Assembly (NCBI GenBank): GCA_025059375.1
Contig: JANXDO010000001.1
Location: forward strand, 474,097-538,096
Direction: 5' to 3'
Source: Candidatus Nezhaarchaeota archaeon
GTDB lineage: Archaea; Thermoproteota; Methanomethylicia; Nezhaarchaeales; WYZ-LMO8
Length of the DNA stretch: 64,000 bases
Shown here: in pieces, positions 17,594 through 25,698 of the stretch
Layout of the letters: each line of letters opens with the position of its first letter
Numbering within the stretch: the stretch's first letter is position 1
Made by a program: the position numbers and the translations under genes
The notes under the pieces: model-generated
Seen by the model: the letters and a program-made list of their open reading frames with translations, nothing else
Databases searched by the model: none
Told to the model about the DNA's origin: nothing

Positions 17594-20560
17594 TTAGCCA
17601 CCCCCCTTAGCTCTCACGTACCTATACTTTTCGAAGGCGCTGTCCAGCATTACTTCGATTAGCCTTCGTAGGGTGCTTGCGGGCATTGACCTCTTGAGGT
17701 CCAGCACTACATCTGCTATGTTGGAGAATATGCTGAACAGCACACTCCTGTAAGTGACCTCCACGACCTTTCCACTCTCATCCTTTATTGTCTTCTTATT
17801 CTCCAAGCCATTGCCCACGGATCTAGCTACGAGCTCCAAGAACTTGTCAGCGGCGATGTCCTTTGCGCTCTCTTCACCAATGGATCGGGAGTACTGTAGA
17901 AGTATCTCGATGCCTTCTCTTAGTGGCCTCTGGACATGGTACTTGCTCAGATCTGATGCTGGTGTTAGCTCATTCAAGTTCACCGCATAACTGTAGAGCA
18001 ACTTATTCAGGGACTTCTCCTTACCGCCCACTACACTAGATGCCTGACTCATGTTGCCTTCCACCTCCAGTGACTTTGATGAAATCAATCCATAATGCCT
18101 AAGAAGGCCTTCTCCACCCTCCCTGGGGTCTAGGCTCGGGGGTGGAGGGGAGCTCAACGAGAGCGGGACGTAGGGTATTGACGTCATGTACTCGTGCATG
18201 GACAGAGCGTAATCCTTAATGTCTTCACGCCTAGTGTACCAGCCAAACACCTTTAGCCCGTATATGTAGAGGGCCGTGAGGAGCGTTATGTAGGACTTAC
18301 TGTAGCTAGAGTACTCGCTCGGCGTCATCTCCCGCCCACACCTTGCTGCATGCGTCCTGATCCTTTCAAACGCCCCCACTATGGATGAGACAATGTAGGA
18401 GAGGTGAGGCAAGACGATCGGAGCAGCCTCAGAACCTAGACTGTGCGCACGTGTTAGGTTGCTCACAAGACCCACCTGCCCGCCTCCGGATAGAGACATG
18501 GCGAAGGGGGCCAACGCCAGGGCAATAGCAACTTCCTTTTTCTTTAGAGAGAAGTCTGAACCTAAGGGCAGAATCACCCTAGCCCCCAAGCTGTCGAAGA
18601 GGACCGTGACGCGCCGCCCCTTCCTCTTTGCTACCTCGTGCAAGTCACTGCGCTCAGTAATCTTCCTGAGGACCTCCTCATCGACTTTCAACCCCTTCAC
18701 TAGCACCTCCCTGTATATCTCGGCTACATCCTGGTACCTCCTCTCCAGCAGCTCGTAGATGTCGGATAAGCACGAGAGCCTCCCCTTTACATAGCCCCAC
18801 AGATCGTACGACACCACAGGATGTAGGGTGACGACGAGGAAAGGCGGCCTGTACTCTTGCCCTACTTGGTGGCTTTCGTAGTAGCATAGCGGGCAGATGT
18901 AGCGTATGCAGCTATCCCTGTCGGTGGCTAGCTTCTCGAGGCTCGCTAGTGGAGGGTCGTCGTGGAGCCATACTTCTGAGACGCTCCCCACTCCTCTTAC
19001 AGCTTGACCGTACTGTATGAACCTAATGGAGGCCTTCAATATGGGCTCGCCGCACACTCTACAGTAGTTTCTAAGCTCTGAGGGCGATCTGGACAGGACG
19101 TCAAACGATCTCGAGGATTCGAGATCCATCACGTTGCTCTTTAGCCTCGTCTCCACGAACTTCATGACGTAGTGGTCTATATCCTCCGAGACGCCAAGCT
19201 CCTCGTAGATAGTGCTAACCATCCTTTTAATGCCCTCAATGTCGTTCCGACGCTTAAATGCCTCGGCTATGGCCACTATGCGCATCAGCTCCCTATCGAC
19301 GGTCTTTGGGATCGCAACGCCTAAGGCCTTCGTTATGACGTTCGCTGTGACGTCCTCGTCCCTTGATGGGAACGCTAACATGTAGGCCAGCAAGAGGAAC
19401 CTATCTTCCTCCTCCCGAGACGCAACGTACTCGGCTAACATCTCCTTGGACGTTATGATCGTGCCGAGCTTGTCGACGAAGTAGGTGGAGCCCTTCCCTA
19501 TCCCGGTAGCTAGAGTCCTTGGGTCTAATAGCGCTTCTTCCCCCCTCTTCAAGCTCCTGATTTCCCTATCGAGATCGGCGATGGAGGCAGAGCCCTTCAA
19601 GTACTTGACTATTAGGTTGTGGTAGATGTACTTGCCGACCCTGACCTTCTCACTCCTCTTGTCCATCTCCTCTTCTATGGGGGCTTTAAGCAGCTCCTTG
19701 CCCCTTGTTTGCAAGAGCAGCCGGTAGATATCTGATATCGCCTTCTTCTTCAACCCCCTTAGGAGCTCTTCGAGCCTCTCTTCTAACTTGAAGACGCTCG
19801 AGACCTCGACCCTCGCGGCCTTAACTATGTCACGTAGGGCAACGGTCTTTGAGGTGCTCCTCCCCAACAGGACGACCCCATCGGCATAGATGACAAGCGG
19901 TCTCCACCCATTGCCTTGAAGAGCATCGATTACGCTCTCGGAGATCTTGGCGTGAAGTATTGATGGAAGCGCTGTCTTTACAAACCCAAACCTAAGCCCA
20001 AACCCCTCGACTAGCCTCATGACCTTCCTAGACGACTGGATGTAATCTATGGCCTCGTCTATCGAGCCAAAGCTCATCAATTCATCGGCGATGCTAATGA
20101 CGTTGGCCACGTACTTCACAAGCTCCTCCTCAAGCTCAGGCTCGCTTCCTCCCTCCACAGCACTCGCGATCTGCATCAGCTTGCTAAGCATCTCCTCCTT
20201 GAGCTCCTCGCTTAATGGGATGAAGAGCTCCTCTAGCAGCTTGTCCATGACCCTCTTTATGTTCTCCTCCCCCCTCCTCCCCTCAATGCCATGGAGCTTG
20301 ACGTAGTCGTGCGCTATGGATGCTAATAGGAGCAGCTCTTCATAGTTTAAGCCAAACCTCCTTTCAAGCGACTCTATCGCCAATTTGTCCAATGAGGGGG
20401 CATTCTTCTTTATAACCGAGCCTAAGTAGTGAGCTATGAGGGCCACTGAGACAGAGTGGTGGAAGAATGTTTGCCAGGAGTAGACCTTTGCCTTTAAGAA
20501 CAAGTCCTCCGAACCAAGAGCTTCATAGATCTTCTCTATGTACCTTTCAGCCTCACCCAT
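17594..20560 (-). CDS. cas10d: Cas10d (Csc3) with N-terminal HD nuclease domain
   Basis: 988 residues. An N-terminal HD domain has H-H-S-V-S-V-A (His34/His35) and S-I-A-H-D-Y (His84-Asp85), supplying the Cas3'' nuclease of type I-D. A zinc-finger-like pair, C-R-V-C-G-E-P and C-P-L-C-Y-Y, lies in the centre (about residues 500-560). The large remainder corresponds to the divergent Cas10 palm and C-terminal helical region. No G-G-D-D cyclase motif is seen, consistent with Cas10d. It is the large subunit of the I-D effector and the target-degrading nuclease. It heads the cas operon and is divergent from csa3. Confidence 0.93.
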   Translation of the reverse strand: MGEAERYIEKIYEALGSEDLFLKAKVYSWQTFFHHSVSVALIAHYLGSVIKKNAPSLDKLAIESLERRFGLNYEELLLLASIAHDYVKLHGIEGRRGEENIKRVMDKLLEELFIPLSEELKEEMLSKLMQIASAVEGGSEPELEEELVKYVANVISIADELMSFGSIDEAIDYIQSSRKVMRLVEGFGLRFGFVKTALPSILHAKISESVIDALQGNGWRPLVIYADGVVLLGRSTSKTVALRDIVKAARVEVSSVFKLEERLEELLRGLKKKAISDIYRLLLQTRGKELLKAPIEEEMDKRSEKVRVGKYIYHNLIVKYLKGSASIADLDREIRSLKRGEEALLDPRTLATGIGKGSTYFVDKLGTIITSKEMLAEYVASREEEDRFLLLAYMLAFPSRDEDVTANVITKALGVAIPKTVDRELMRIVAIAEAFKRRNDIEGIKRMVSTIYEELGVSEDIDHYVMKFVETRLKSNVMDLESSRSFDVLSRSPSELRNYCRVCGEPILKASIRFIQYGQAVRGVGSVSEVWLHDDPPLASLEKLATDRDSCIRYICPLCYYESHQVGQEYRPPFLVVTLHPVVSYDLWGYVKGRLSCLSDIYELLERRYQDVAEIYREVLVKGLKVDEEVLRKITERSDLHEVAKRKGRRVTVLFDSLGARVILPLGSDFSLKKKEVAIALALAPFAMSLSGGGQVGLVSNLTRAHSLGSEAAPIVLPHLSYIVSSIVGAFERIRTHAARCGREMTPSEYSSYSKSYITLLTALYIYGLKVFGWYTRREDIKDYALSMHEYMTSIPYVPLSLSSPPPPSLDPREGGEGLLRHYGLISSKSLEVEGNMSQASSVVGGKEKSLNKLLYSYAVNLNELTPASDLSKYHVQRPLREGIEILLQYSRSIGEESAKDIAADKFLELVARSVGNGLENKKTIKDESGKVVEVTYRSVLFSIFSNIADVVLDLKRSMPASTLRRLIEVMLDSAFEKYRYVRAKGGG

Positions 20561-20584
20561 TGTCGCCCAAAAATATATACTAGA

Positions 20585-20600
20585 GCGTCTTTATAAGCTT
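20585..20600. promoter_or_regulatory. Candidate shared promoter between cas10d operon and csa3-cas6
   Basis: The cas10d start (20560) and the proposed csa3 ATG (20642) are 81 bases apart. CTTTATAAG at 20589-20597 contains the self-complementary TTATAA and is a TATA box on both strands. It is about 29 bases before the cas10d ATG, giving a leaderless transcript, and about 45 before the csa3 ATG. A second A/T-rich block (ATATATAC, 20573-20580) lies nearer cas10d. Binding of Csa3 here would control both arms; this is inference. Confidence 0.5.
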
Positions 20601-20641
20601 TGTTAGACTCTGAAAGTTACAAGATAGAGGGGCATTGTAAA

Positions 20642-21313
20642 ATGACCAGAAATCTAAAACTGTTCACATTTGGATGGAGCCCCGAATTCGTTCTAAGGCA
20701 CTTGATTGAGGAGGGCGTTTCTCATGGGGACATAGTCCTGCTCATTAGCAATAAACCCGAAGGGGACTACGCGAAAAAGAGGGTGGAAGAGGCTTACAGG
20801 CAAGTGGAGAGCTTCCTCAGAATGGTTGGGATCGTCCCGCTAGAGTATCGAGAAGTAGAGCTAGAGAAGGGGGTCTTGGAAGTCTGCAGGGACCTCGTGA
20901 GGATTGTAAAGGGGTTCGAGCCCTTGGACTCCATCAAGTTCTACTTGGTGGGGGGGATGAGGGTTCTAGTGGTTGCTGCATTGATCGTGGCCAAGCTGCT
21001 TTGCTCAGCAGGTAGGCGAGTTGAGGTGAAGCTATCTCAAGAGGACAGGCCAATCTCTTACAATCTACCGCTAGAGCTCCTACTGCTAGACGTTGAAGAC
21101 GTCACGAGCGCTCAGCTAGAGCTTCTAAGCTACTTGAGAGCTCACGGCAAGGCGGGATCCAAGAGCCTAGCGATAGGGAGGAGCGAGGTAACCGTTAGGA
21201 AGCACTTGGTCAAGCTCAGGGAGATGGGGCTAGTCGAGTACAGCGTGAGTGGCAGGAGGCAGGTCTATAGGCTTTCGCCCCTAGGAGAGATCTTGTTAGA
21301 GGTGGTCAAGTGA
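20642..21313 (+). CDS. csa3: Csa3-type CARF-HTH regulator of the CRISPR locus
   Basis: 223 residues from ATG 20642; an upstream TTG at 20600 is too close to the TATA box. The N-terminal half is a CARF/Rossmann-like domain (K-L-F-T-F-G-W-S, then F-Y-L-V-G-G-M-R-V-L), the ligand-binding part. The C-terminal 70 residues are a winged helix (L-A-I-G-R-S-E-V-T-V-R-K-H-L). In Sulfolobales, Csa3 proteins activate adaptation genes or CRISPR transcription in response to nucleotide signals. It is followed by cas6 after 3 bases. Confidence 0.88.
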   Translation: MTRNLKLFTFGWSPEFVLRHLIEEGVSHGDIVLLISNKPEGDYAKKRVEEAYRQVESFLRMVGIVPLEYREVELEKGVLEVCRDLVRIVKGFEPLDSIKFYLVGGMRVLVVAALIVAKLLCSAGRRVEVKLSQEDRPISYNLPLELLLLDVEDVTSAQLELLSYLRAHGKAGSKSLAIGRSEVTVRKHLVKLREMGLVEYSVSGRRQVYRLSPLGEILLEVVK

Positions 21314-21316
21314 GGC

Positions 21317-22300
21317 ATGTACTTGGAGGGACCAGTCCGGATTAAGGTCACGATATCTTTTAAGAGGGACTTCTTCGTAAAGGACTACACGGCCAAGCTC
21401 GTCAAGTCCCTGCTCATGGCGAGTAACCCGAGGCTAGAGGAAGTCTTCTCCCCCAAGAGCTTCCCGCCCAAGCCCATCCACATAACCCCCCTATACGCAC
21501 TAGGCGCAGGAGGGGGCATCGAGGCGATCTACGCTAAGTCTATTGCCGACGTCATGGCTAGACCCCTTAGGCCTAGCCACGTAAGGCCAGTTAGGATTAG
21601 GTCGGATAGGGAGTACTTCTTCTACATTGGCTGCTCCCTGGGGTTATTGGAGGGCATCCTCTCGGGCCTCATGAGTCCAGTGAGGTTCTCCTTCGGCAGC
21701 GAGGTCCTCGACGTTAAGGAGTTGGGGTACGACGTGCTGCACGTGGACGTCGAGAGGGAGAGCAGGGAGATAGCAGAAGCCCTAGGACGTGATGGGAGGA
21801 AGGAGGTGAAGGTGACCTTCACCTCGCCGACGCTGCTTAAAGACCCCTTAGCGGTGATGAGGTGGAGGAAGAAGAAGTTAATGCTGCCGATACCAGAGGC
21901 AGTCCTGGCCACCCCCATCTTCATGGTGCTGCACGACAAGGGGAAGCTGAGGAAGAGCATATTCCACAGGCTCATGATCTACGTGAAGTCCACATTCGAC
22001 ATACCGTACACAGCGCTGAAGACCACGAACTTGGTCTGGTACGTCTACGACAACAAGGCCCTCCCAGCCCTGATAGGCTACGTGAAGTACTTCATAGACG
22101 ATCAAGCACTGCATCGTGCTCAATTCGTCTCAGAATCGAGATATGGGTTAGACTTCGTGGAGAGCCTCTCAGAGGCTATAGTCCTGGCGAGGACTTATGG
22201 AGTGGGCGACTCGAGGTCGGCTGGGTTTGGGCACGTCACCATCGACCTTTCCCTCTCCAGCGGTCAGCCGATGGCGGGGAAGCACCCTGCCGTGCCCTGA
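21317..22300 (+). CDS. cas6: Cas6 crRNA-processing endoribonuclease
   Basis: 327 residues from an ATG 3 bases after the csa3 stop. It has two RAMP-like halves. The C-terminal glycine-rich loop of Cas6 is seen as Y-G-V-G-D-S-R-S-A-G-F-G-H-V-T (about residues 290-305). Histidines that could be catalytic occur in the N-terminal half and at F-H-R-L, but I cannot assign the active residue. It should cut the precursor within the 24-base repeat to leave the 5' handle. It is separate from the main cas operon and paired with the regulator, so crRNA maturation may follow Csa3 control. Confidence 0.85.
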   Translation: MYLEGPVRIKVTISFKRDFFVKDYTAKLVKSLLMASNPRLEEVFSPKSFPPKPIHITPLYALGAGGGIEAIYAKSIADVMARPLRPSHVRPVRIRSDREYFFYIGCSLGLLEGILSGLMSPVRFSFGSEVLDVKELGYDVLHVDVERESREIAEALGRDGRKEVKVTFTSPTLLKDPLAVMRWRKKKLMLPIPEAVLATPIFMVLHDKGKLRKSIFHRLMIYVKSTFDIPYTALKTTNLVWYVYDNKALPALIGYVKYFIDDQALHRAQFVSESRYGLDFVESLSEAIVLARTYGVGDSRSAGFGHVTIDLSLSSGQPMAGKHPAVP

Positions 22301-22637
22301 CGTAGGCTGGAAGCAGAGGGAGGAAACCACAAGCCTCCACTTGTAGGGGGATTCACCTGGACTAGTGCTAGTCCTATGTCCAGACCTCACCGACACACCT
22401 ACTGTCTTTGAAGTAGCGTTGATGAGGAGAGGGCCACGCGTAACTTGATCTACGAGCGAGAAGGACGTTCTTAGAGCTTTCAGTTGTTCATCGAAGAACG
22501 TGTTGGAGACCTAACAGTAGGATGTGTCTCGTGTTTAAAAGAGGGCTAAGCAAAGTGGATGGGGGGTTCTTGGTCTCTAAGTCCGTGTGCTGAGGAGGCA
22601 TTTAAAAGTGTTGAAGAGAGCAACCTGTTATGTGACG
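22301..22637. other. Gene-free stretch with stem-loops downstream of cas6
   Basis: No coding frame is convincing here. Structure is present: GGACTAG-TG-CTAGTCC (22359-22374); CCACAAG paired imperfectly with CTTGTAGG across a 6-base loop (about 22328-22348); and ACGTTCTT (22465-22472) with AAGAACGT (22494-22501). The first two could end the csa3-cas6 transcript or be a decayed transposon end, but no transposase remnant was recognised. A TATA-like TTTAAAAG near 22600 precedes the broken gene at 22638. Confidence 0.4.
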
Positions 22638-23053
22638 ATGAAGACGGGAGAACTGAAAGTAGTTCATAGGGGGTATGAAGAGGTCAAGAGCTCCTTACAC
22701 AAGAAGATCCTAGTCATCTCCTTCCTAGCCTTGGCTATCGGGGCAGTAGCTTGGGCCGTCATAAGCGGCATCCCCTACTACTATGAGCGGCCACGCGAAA
22801 GACCCGCGAACCACTCCAACTACGAAAGAAGCTGGAGCGAACAATCGACCCATGCCATCAGCTCCTCCAGCATCTTGCCGCCATCTTTCCAGACCCTGTT
22901 CTACCAGCTTTGAGCACGCCATCAGCTCCTCCAGCAGCCCCCACCTTCGAGGAAGTATTCCTGGATTTCGCTGAAGTTAATGGCATTTCTAAGGAGGCCG
23001 CTAAGAACTTTTTGAACAATTTTAGAGATTACGTAGACTACTATTTTAATTAA
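22638..23053 (+). pseudogene. Broken gene for a single-pass membrane protein
   Basis: Three reading-frame pieces lie in succession. Piece 1 (ATG 22638, to about 22800) encodes a basic N-terminus and one transmembrane helix (K-K-I-L-V-I-S-F-L-A-L-A-I-G, then G-I-P-Y-Y-Y-E). Piece 2, in the next frame (about 22795-22870), is a Thr/Pro/Ala linker (T-T-P-T-T-K-E-A, P-S-A-P-P-A). Piece 3 (about 22930-23053) ends in an acidic helical domain (F-E-E-V-F-L-D-F, then N-F-R-D-Y-V-D-Y-Y-F-N, stop). Pieces 2 and 3 rejoin in one frame if the 64-base unit at 22854-22917 is removed. Pieces 1 and 2 need one further frameshift. Original function unknown. Confidence 0.5.
22854..22936. repeat. 19-base direct repeat flanking a 43-base chromosomal gene fragment
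   Basis: GCCATCAGCTCCTCCAGCA occurs at 22854-22872 and again at 22918-22936; allowing one mismatch, the duplication is 22 bases. Between the copies, bases 22872-22914 match 40230-40272 at 42 of 43 positions. The only difference is C at 22894 against T at 40252. The source lies inside the acyl-CoA synthetase alpha gene (its L-K-A-G-R-T segment). The insert plus one repeat is 64 bases and shifts the host reading frame by one. The match was read directly; the mechanism is open. Confidence 0.85.
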
Positions 23054-23344
23054 GCAAGCTCTAGTCTAGCTTAAAGTATTTTGAGGAAAACCCCAAGACC
23101 TCTGAAGAGCCCACATCGGGAACCCAGCAACACTTCAGGAAGAAAGAGAACTCCTCAAGTAACCGATTGACAACATCAAAAACAACCCGACCCCAGAAGA
23201 GAGACATCACTGCACTCACTAACCCCATCCAAACACACATGGCGAAAGACCAGCATACATCCCTTAAACACACCAAAACATAATGCCTGATAGTTCAAGC
23301 GATGAATTATTCGTTTAGTTTGAACCGTAAATCTTAAAGGTTAA
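23054..23344. other. Gap with no convincing gene before the truncated cas6
   Basis: The stretch 23070-23280 is strikingly rich in A and C on the plus strand (little T or G). It holds open frames of about 70 codons on both strands, but neither has a start context, a domain or a recognisable family. The end near 23300-23344 is A/T-rich. If the neighbouring Cas6-like gene once continued, its missing C-terminal domain should lie here on the minus strand, but I see no glycine-rich Cas6 loop in any minus-strand frame. Confidence 0.35.
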
Positions 23345-24037
23345 TCAAATTTTTAGAACTGAAATTATGAGAGCCGATTCATACACTGTTGAAAAATACA
23401 ATGAGGTGATAATGGATCTTGTGAGTTGTTGCTGAACTCTTTGGAGTTGGAGTTCTCTGGGCTTAAGCTCGATGAAGCTGTCAGCCTTCTTCAAGAAGAA
23501 GGATAACAAATCTACTTTAGCTTTCGACCTCTCATGTAGGATGTACCCCTTATCCCCTAGGTACACCTGGTCCACTCGATTGCTCACGACGTCATTGCAC
23601 GTTATCTTAGAGATCTTGAACCTCCTCCTCTCGCCTAGGCTAAGGTCCATGCCGAGGCCCTCGAAGCCCATGCCGGTCAATGCCATTACAATGACGTGCT
23701 CGTAGTCTATGGCGTCTCCCAGCAGCACTATGCTGAATGATATCCTATTGCCCTTAACGTCTCCAATCTTGATTGTGAATGGTCTCGTAACCCCCTCGCG
23801 CCCACCCTTCCTAGCTATCTTTGCGTCGGGCTTAATTATGGATGATGGTTCAAAGATGATGGCGTAGATGCACTTCCTGTAGTGTCCACATTGCTTGCAC
23901 TCATCACTTACACTTGCTCTACACACCAGCTTCTTGAGGGCGTAGCCGAATGCTCCTCTAATGGCGAAGCCTGGATAGCCTGTGAATGGCAGGTAGTTCT
24001 TCTCGAATACCCCCTCAACCTCATAGACTCTGAGCAC
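23345..24037 (-). pseudogene. Truncated second Cas6-like RAMP protein
   Basis: 230 residues that look like the N-terminal half or two-thirds of the Cas6 family linked to PF10040. G-F-A-I-R-G-A-F-G-Y-A-L is followed by a four-cysteine knuckle (residues 39-56: C-R-A, C-K-Q-C-G-H-Y-R-K-C). Then come R-P-F-T-I-K and the glycine-rich G-M-G-F-E-G-L-G near residue 125. Full family members continue with a second RAMP domain. Here the chain ends in a low-similarity tail (S-L-Y-F-S-T-V-Y-E-S) and stops. It is either a relic or a shortened active form. It differs from the Cas6 at 21317 and may be left over from a second CRISPR system. Confidence 0.6.
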
Positions 24038-24191
24038 TAAACCTCACATATTGTATTAAGAGTTTGAGGGTTAAAGCTCTATTGAGGGTGTGGCTTAGTG
24101 CTTGAGTTTCTTCACTTACGATATCTCTCAGCGCATTGTACTCTTATATGTCTCGTGCTGCTCTAATTTGAACTTGGTGGGGCTGTAGCGC

Positions 24192-25346
24192 TTGTCTAGG
24201 ATATTCATTGATAGGGACAAGCTCTCTCCATCATATATACCTGGTAAGCTGCCTCATAGGGAGGCTCAATTAAAGGCATTGTTTGACCTATTTGATTTTA
24301 GTGGTTTTAGTGATGTGTATCCTAAGTCTGTTCAGGTGATTGGTCCAACAGGCTCTGGGAAGACGTCTTCGTGTATTAGGTTTGGGAAGTTGTTGGAGCA
24401 GAGGGCTTTGGGTAGGGGTTTAAACTTGAAGTCGATATACGTTAACTTGAGGCTTGAGGGATCATCTAGGTTCATGGCTTTTAAGTCTATGGTTGAGAAG
24501 GTTGCTTTTGAAGCTGTTTCTAGGAGTTTAAGCCCTGATGAGGTTTTGAAGCAGTTTATTGAGGTCTTGAGGGCTAGGAAGTTGATGGCCTTGATAATAA
24601 TGGATGAAGTTGACTTCCACGTTAGGAGGTGTAAGGAGACTGTTGTCTACGACTTGACTAGGATTAGTGAGCTCTCTCCAGCTGAGGGTTCAAATGTTTT
24701 AGGCGTCATCTTCATAGCTAGGGATCTCGATTGGATCAAGCTTCTTGACCCCTCTGAGAGGTCTACTTTGGGGAACATTAGGGTCCTGTTTCCACCGTAC
24801 ACTAGAAGTCAGGTCCTCGACATTCTTGAGTATAGAGCTTCTGAGGCTCTAGCTTCAGGAGCGGTTTCTCGCGATGTGCTTGAGTTCATATCGGACATTG
24901 CTGTTCAGCCACCTAGAAATGGAGATATTCGATTTGCTTTAGACCTCCTCCTCTACAGTGGAGTGTTGGCTGAGCAGCAGGGCTTCGATCACATTACGAT
25001 AGATCACGTGAGGAGCGTCTACGGCAAGATGATAGACATGGTGTCCTTAAGCGACTTTGAGGAGCTGTCGCTGGAGGAGAAGTTGACTCTACTCTCATTA
25101 GCTAGAATTCTCTCAGCTTCAAAGACTCCATACGTGCCCCTCAAGGAGGTTGAGAGTCAACTGCCCATAATCCTAAGTGAGTTTGGAGTGAGGATTAATG
25201 TTCAGGTTGATAAGGCGGTGAAGAGGCTCCACGAGAGGGGCTTCATTGAGTTAAGTGATAAGAGGGTGGGGGTTTTAATTGGTCCTCTAAGTAAGTTGAT
25301 ATCTCTACTAGAAGACCTAATATCGAGGGTAGTGTTGAGTGGTTGA
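24192..25346 (+). CDS. Orc1/Cdc6 replication initiator
   Basis: 384 residues from a TTG start preceded by GGTGGGG. AAA+ motifs: Walker A G-P-T-G-S-G-K-T (residues 51-58), Walker B L-I-I-M-D-E-V-D-F, sensor-2 region P-P-R-N-G-D-I-R-F-A near residue 238. A C-terminal winged helix (about 300-384) binds origin DNA. In archaea the initiator gene often sits next to an origin. The 154 bases upstream are A/T-rich but I could not recognise a convincing origin-recognition box. The next gene overlaps its end by 8 bases. Confidence 0.92.
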   Translation: MSRIFIDRDKLSPSYIPGKLPHREAQLKALFDLFDFSGFSDVYPKSVQVIGPTGSGKTSSCIRFGKLLEQRALGRGLNLKSIYVNLRLEGSSRFMAFKSMVEKVAFEAVSRSLSPDEVLKQFIEVLRARKLMALIIMDEVDFHVRRCKETVVYDLTRISELSPAEGSNVLGVIFIARDLDWIKLLDPSERSTLGNIRVLFPPYTRSQVLDILEYRASEALASGAVSRDVLEFISDIAVQPPRNGDIRFALDLLLYSGVLAEQQGFDHITIDHVRSVYGKMIDMVSLSDFEELSLEEKLTLLSLARILSASKTPYVPLKEVESQLPIILSEFGVRINVQVDKAVKRLHERGFIELSDKRVGVLIGPLSKLISLLEDLISRVVLSG

Positions 25347-25617
25347 GCACCCAATTGAGGTAGCACTGGGTAGTGTTGGTAGGCTTAAGATATTGAGGAG
25401 CCTCCTCTCATCCTCTAAGCCTCTAACCAAGTACGCTATCCAGAAGAAGACTGGATTGAAGTCTGTTGACTTGAAGAGGGACTTGGAGAAGCTCACCTCT
25501 ATAGGCTGGCTTATAGTCATTAAGAATCCTAGAGCTCCAGATAAGTACGAGCTGAATAGGGGCTTGGAGGAGGTTAAAGCTTTAGAGGCTCTATTCAGGG
25601 TAGCGGGCTACATTTAG
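25339..25617 (+). CDS. Small winged-helix DNA-binding protein coupled to orc1/cdc6
   Basis: 92 residues from a GTG that overlaps the last codons of the initiator gene. The sequence has a compact winged-helix pattern: L-G-S-V-G-R-L-K-I-L-R-S-L-L, then T-K-Y-A-I-Q-K-K-T-G-L-K, then a recognition helix and a basic wing (K-N-P-R-A-P-D-K-Y-E-L). No ligand domain is present. The overlap implies co-translation with the initiator, so it may regulate that gene or assist origin binding. This is inference. Confidence 0.75.
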   Translation: MVEHPIEVALGSVGRLKILRSLLSSSKPLTKYAIQKKTGLKSVDLKRDLEKLTSIGWLIVIKNPRAPDKYELNRGLEEVKALEALFRVAGYI

Positions 25618-25656
25618 CCACCTTCAGAACCCCCTCCCCTACCTCGAGTACTCCAC

Positions 25657-25668
25657 GACTTATAAGTC
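25657..25668. promoter_or_regulatory. Palindromic TATA promoter of radA
   Basis: GACTTATAAGTC is a perfect 12-base palindrome containing a TATA box. It lies about 31-42 bases before ATG 25699, the right place for a short-leader or leaderless transcript. This argues for 25699 rather than the GTG at 25672 as the radA start. The symmetry could also make it a binding site for a dimeric regulator. Confidence 0.5.
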
Positions 25669-25698
25669 GGGGTGAATCAGCGTAGGATTGGGGTCGGT

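Noticed and set aside
22328-22374. Possible right end of an IS200/IS605-type element (stem-loops, short minus-strand frame)
   Set aside because: Hairpins are present, but I found no transposase or TnpB sequence next to them and no matching left end.
23061-23276. Minus-strand frame of 71 codons upstream of the broken gene
   Set aside because: It has unusual Cys/Trp/Phe-rich composition, no ribosome-binding site and no family. An equally long frame exists on the other strand, and both follow from the biased base composition.
24038-24191. Origin-recognition boxes upstream of orc1/cdc6
   Set aside because: The region is A/T-rich, but no repeated G-string box or inverted pair of the known archaeal type could be read.
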